NCBI RefSeq assembly: GCF_023715845.1
Contig: NZ_JAMBOR010000029.1
Coordinates: 1-35,004 of the forward strand
Direction of reading: 5' to 3'
From: Fictibacillus phosphorivorans
GTDB taxonomy: Bacteria > Bacillota > Bacilli > Bacillales > Fictibacillaceae
Length of the DNA: 35,004 nucleotides
Below, one piece after another: positions 33,436 to 35,004 of this stretch (position 1 is the stretch's first letter; each line of letters starts with the position of its first letter). The notes beneath the pieces are model-generated. The model was not told the origin of the DNA. It was given only the letters and a program-made list of their open reading frames with translations, and did no database searches. A program made the position numbers and the translations under genes.

Positions 33436-34595
33436 CAACGTCAAACTATTTATCAAATACCGTTCAATCGATTCAACCATCAGGGATCCGTCGTTTTTTT
33501 GACCTCGCTTCCTCTATGGAAAACGTGATTTCTTTAGGTGTAGGTGAACCGGATTTTGTTACACCTTGGAATGTAATAGAAGCCAGTTATCATTCACTAG
33601 AGCAAGGCTATACGGCTTATACTGCCAATGCTGGTCTGTTGGAGTTAAGAAAAGAGATTGCTCGCTATATGAAAAGACGCTTTGGTGTTACGTATAGTGC
33701 TGAAGAGGAGATGGTGGTAACCGTTGGTGCTTCACAGGCGATTGATCTCGCATTGCGTGCGGTCGTGAATCCAGGTGAAGAAGTCATTGTCGTTGAACCA
33801 AGTTTTGTATCTTACGCACCAACCGTCACACTGGCAGGCGGAGTGCCTGTTCCGGTGAATACGTACAGCGAAGATGATTTCAAGCTTCAGCCTGAAACGA
33901 TTGAAGCTGCCGTAACCGAAAAGACGAAAGTCCTTATGCTATGCAGTCCCAATAATCCAACAGGCACGGTGTTGTCGAAGGGAGATTTAGAAAGGATTGC
34001 GGAGGTCGTGGAGAAACATGACCTGCTCGTTATTTCAGATGAGATATACGCGGAACTTACGTACGATGAACCCTATACAAGCTTTCCTGCTGTGAGAAAT
34101 ATGCGAGACCGCACGATCTTAATTTCTGGATTTTCAAAAGCATTTGCTATGACAGGCTGGCGATTAGGCTTTGCCTGCGGTCCTAAAGAGATTTTACAAG
34201 CTATGCTAAAGATCCATCAATATACGATGATGTGTGCGCCTACCATGGCTCAGCATGCTGCTTTTGAAGCACTCGTTAATGGACAGAAAGATGTAGTGAG
34301 AATGAAGGAAAGCTATCGCCAGCGTCGGAGTTTGGTCATTCATGCATTAGAGGATATGGGTTTATCCTGCCATGTACCAGGTGGTGCCTTTTATGTATTT
34401 CCTTCAATCAAAAAGACAGGACTTTCATCTGAAGAGTTTGCTGAACAGCTTCTGATGAAAGAGCAGGTTGCTGTTGTACCGGGAAGTGTTTTTGGTGAGA
34501 GCGGTGAGGGACATGTCCGGTGTTCTTATGCGACATCCGTTCAAAAGCTTGAAGAAGCGATGCGCCGGATCGACCGGTTTTTAAAGACGATATAA
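33432..34595 (+). CDS. alaT: PLP aminotransferase AlaT (YugH-like)
   Basis: 387 residues, fold type I class I/II aminotransferase. The PLP-binding lysine is K236 in SGFSKAFAMTGWR; SPNNPTG and the terminal Arg in the HVRCSYA block bind cofactor and substrate carboxylate. B. subtilis AlaT (YugH) makes alanine from pyruvate, and the conserved coupling to the Lrp-type gene supports that role here. The ATG overlaps the alaR stop by 4 bp. It ends about 200 bp before the right-hand IS copy. Confidence 0.92.
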   Translation: MTTSNYLSNTVQSIQPSGIRRFFDLASSMENVISLGVGEPDFVTPWNVIEASYHSLEQGYTAYTANAGLLELRKEIARYMKRRFGVTYSAEEEMVVTVGASQAIDLALRAVVNPGEEVIVVEPSFVSYAPTVTLAGGVPVPVNTYSEDDFKLQPETIEAAVTEKTKVLMLCSPNNPTGTVLSKGDLERIAEVVEKHDLLVISDEIYAELTYDEPYTSFPAVRNMRDRTILISGFSKAFAMTGWRLGFACGPKEILQAMLKIHQYTMMCAPTMAQHAAFEALVNGQKDVVRMKESYRQRRSLVIHALEDMGLSCHVPGGAFYVFPSIKKTGLSSEEFAEQLLMKEQVAVVPGSVFGESGEGHVRCSYATSVQKLEEAMRRIDRFLKTI

Positions 34596-34608
34596 ATATC
34601 TTGAAAGT

Positions 34609-34653
34609 GGGGCTGACTTGGAGTGTAAAAACTTTGAGTTCAAGCCCTTTTTT
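34609..34653 (+). terminator. Terminator of alaR-alaT
   Basis: GGGGCT and AGCCC(T) flank an imperfectly paired stem (GACTTGGAGT against ACTTTGAGTTC), followed by six Ts. Confidence 0.6.
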
Positions 34654-34693
34654 ATATCAAAAGGCTCTGTTAAAGTTTAATGTTGTTATCATC

Positions 34694-34723
34694 AAAAAAA
34701 TAGAACTTCCGAGGAAGTTCTAT
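34694..34723 (-). terminator. Intrinsic terminator abutting the right-hand IS copy
   Basis: Read on the minus strand, ATAGAACTTC, loop CTCG, GAAGTTCTAT and a T run. It is a 10-bp stem with a 4-nt loop, the same geometry as the terminator next to the left IS copy but different sequence. It originally ended a minus-strand gene to the right of the window. Confidence 0.85.
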
Positions 34724-35004
34724 CAGAACGTAGACAAACCCCATCTCAAATCAATTTGAGATGGGGTTTGTTCGTTACCTATTCGTTTTTCAGGGATTTT
34801 TAGACCTTTATTACACTGGACATGGCCCTCGCCATGTCCAGTTTGCCAGTTTTTTAAGGTTCATGGCAGCGAAAGTGAGCATCGCGTGCGCGGAAACTTT
34901 TTTGAGCCCTCTGAGCTTCGTCCATCGCATACCATGCTTTTCTTTTGCATCAGCGAAAACCCGTTCAATCGTTTCTTTGCGCTGTGCATATATTTTTTTA
35001 TTTT
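34724..35004 (-). mobile_element. Right end of an IS1182-like insertion sequence (right copy, partial)
   Basis: It starts, in plus orientation, with CAGAACGTAGACAAACCCC, the reverse complement of the left copy's end, then the hairpin and the transposase tail. The hairpin arms differ from the left copy, yet pairing is preserved. The left end of this IS is beyond the window. Confidence 0.75.
34811..35004 (-). CDS. IS1182-like transposase, C-terminal fragment (partial at window edge)
   Basis: The minus strand reads IYAQRKETIERVFADAKEKH, then GMRWTKLRGLKKVSAHAML and ends in LKKLANWTWRGPCPV. The R-K-x-x-x-E-R-x-F-x-x-x-K pattern carries the last Glu of the DDE catalytic triad (IERVF), and GMR...LRGL...A is the usual tail of IS1182-type transposases. 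The N-terminal part, with the other catalytic residues, is outside the window. Confidence 0.9.
   Translation of the reverse strand, partial: NKKIYAQRKETIERVFADAKEKHGMRWTKLRGLKKVSAHAMLTFAAMNLKKLANWTWRGPCPV

Overview
The window is chromosomal DNA of a Gram-positive Bacillaceae bacterium. Fictibacillus or a close relative is my guess, with low confidence on genus. The reasons are the hpf-secA-prfB-(yvjA)-ftsE-ftsX-ctpB-minJ gene order known from Bacillus, strong AAGGAGG ribosome binding sites, TTG/GTG starts, CspC- and YqhV-type proteins, and CcpA-type cre sites. Both ends lie inside the 3' part of the same IS1182-like transposase gene, in opposite orientations, so the segment is flanked by inverted IS copies. 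It may simply be a contig that breaks at repeats.

Positions 1-5300 hold the IS end, a striking eight-unit 21-bp degenerate tandem array, yqhV, a cold shock gene, hpf with a predicted sigma-H/sigma-B promoter, an acyl-CoA ligase with a predicted cre site, a GC-rich dispersed Bacillaceae repeat, cspC, and a small one-pass membrane protein. Positions 5300-18440 are core: secA, prfB with its programmed +1 frameshift, a newly noticed 50-residue ORF, a NERD protein, a YitT-family membrane protein, ftsE-ftsX, a coiled-coil M23 peptidoglycan hydrolase placed between ftsX and ctpB, ctpB, and a DUF4083-like micro-protein translationally coupled to minJ. Much of this block serves cell-wall growth, division, secretion and translation.

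Positions 18450-32870 are accessory. A DUF2268 lipoprotein has lost the first His of its HExxH motif. A GntR/LacI-hybrid regulator precedes a sugar ABC importer (binding protein plus two permeases, no ATPase), a TIM-barrel isomerase/epimerase-like enzyme and two Gfo/Idh/MocA oxidoreductases. This set is what a 3-keto-sugar route (oxidise, eliminate/hydrate, reduce) would need and is the best candidate for an undescribed system here. A second sugar locus on the minus strand is decayed: a LacI regulator and an intact GH4 alpha-galactosidase/glucosidase remain, with only the last 90 codons of a permease between them. A phosphotransferase gene downstream is split by a one-base deletion.

Positions 32900-34600 carry the alanine regulator/aminotransferase pair (alaR-alaT) before the right-hand IS copy. 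Recurring non-coding themes are 21-bp-period degenerate arrays, two copies of the GC-rich repeat (one inside the sugar transporter operon), and IS copies abutting intrinsic terminators.
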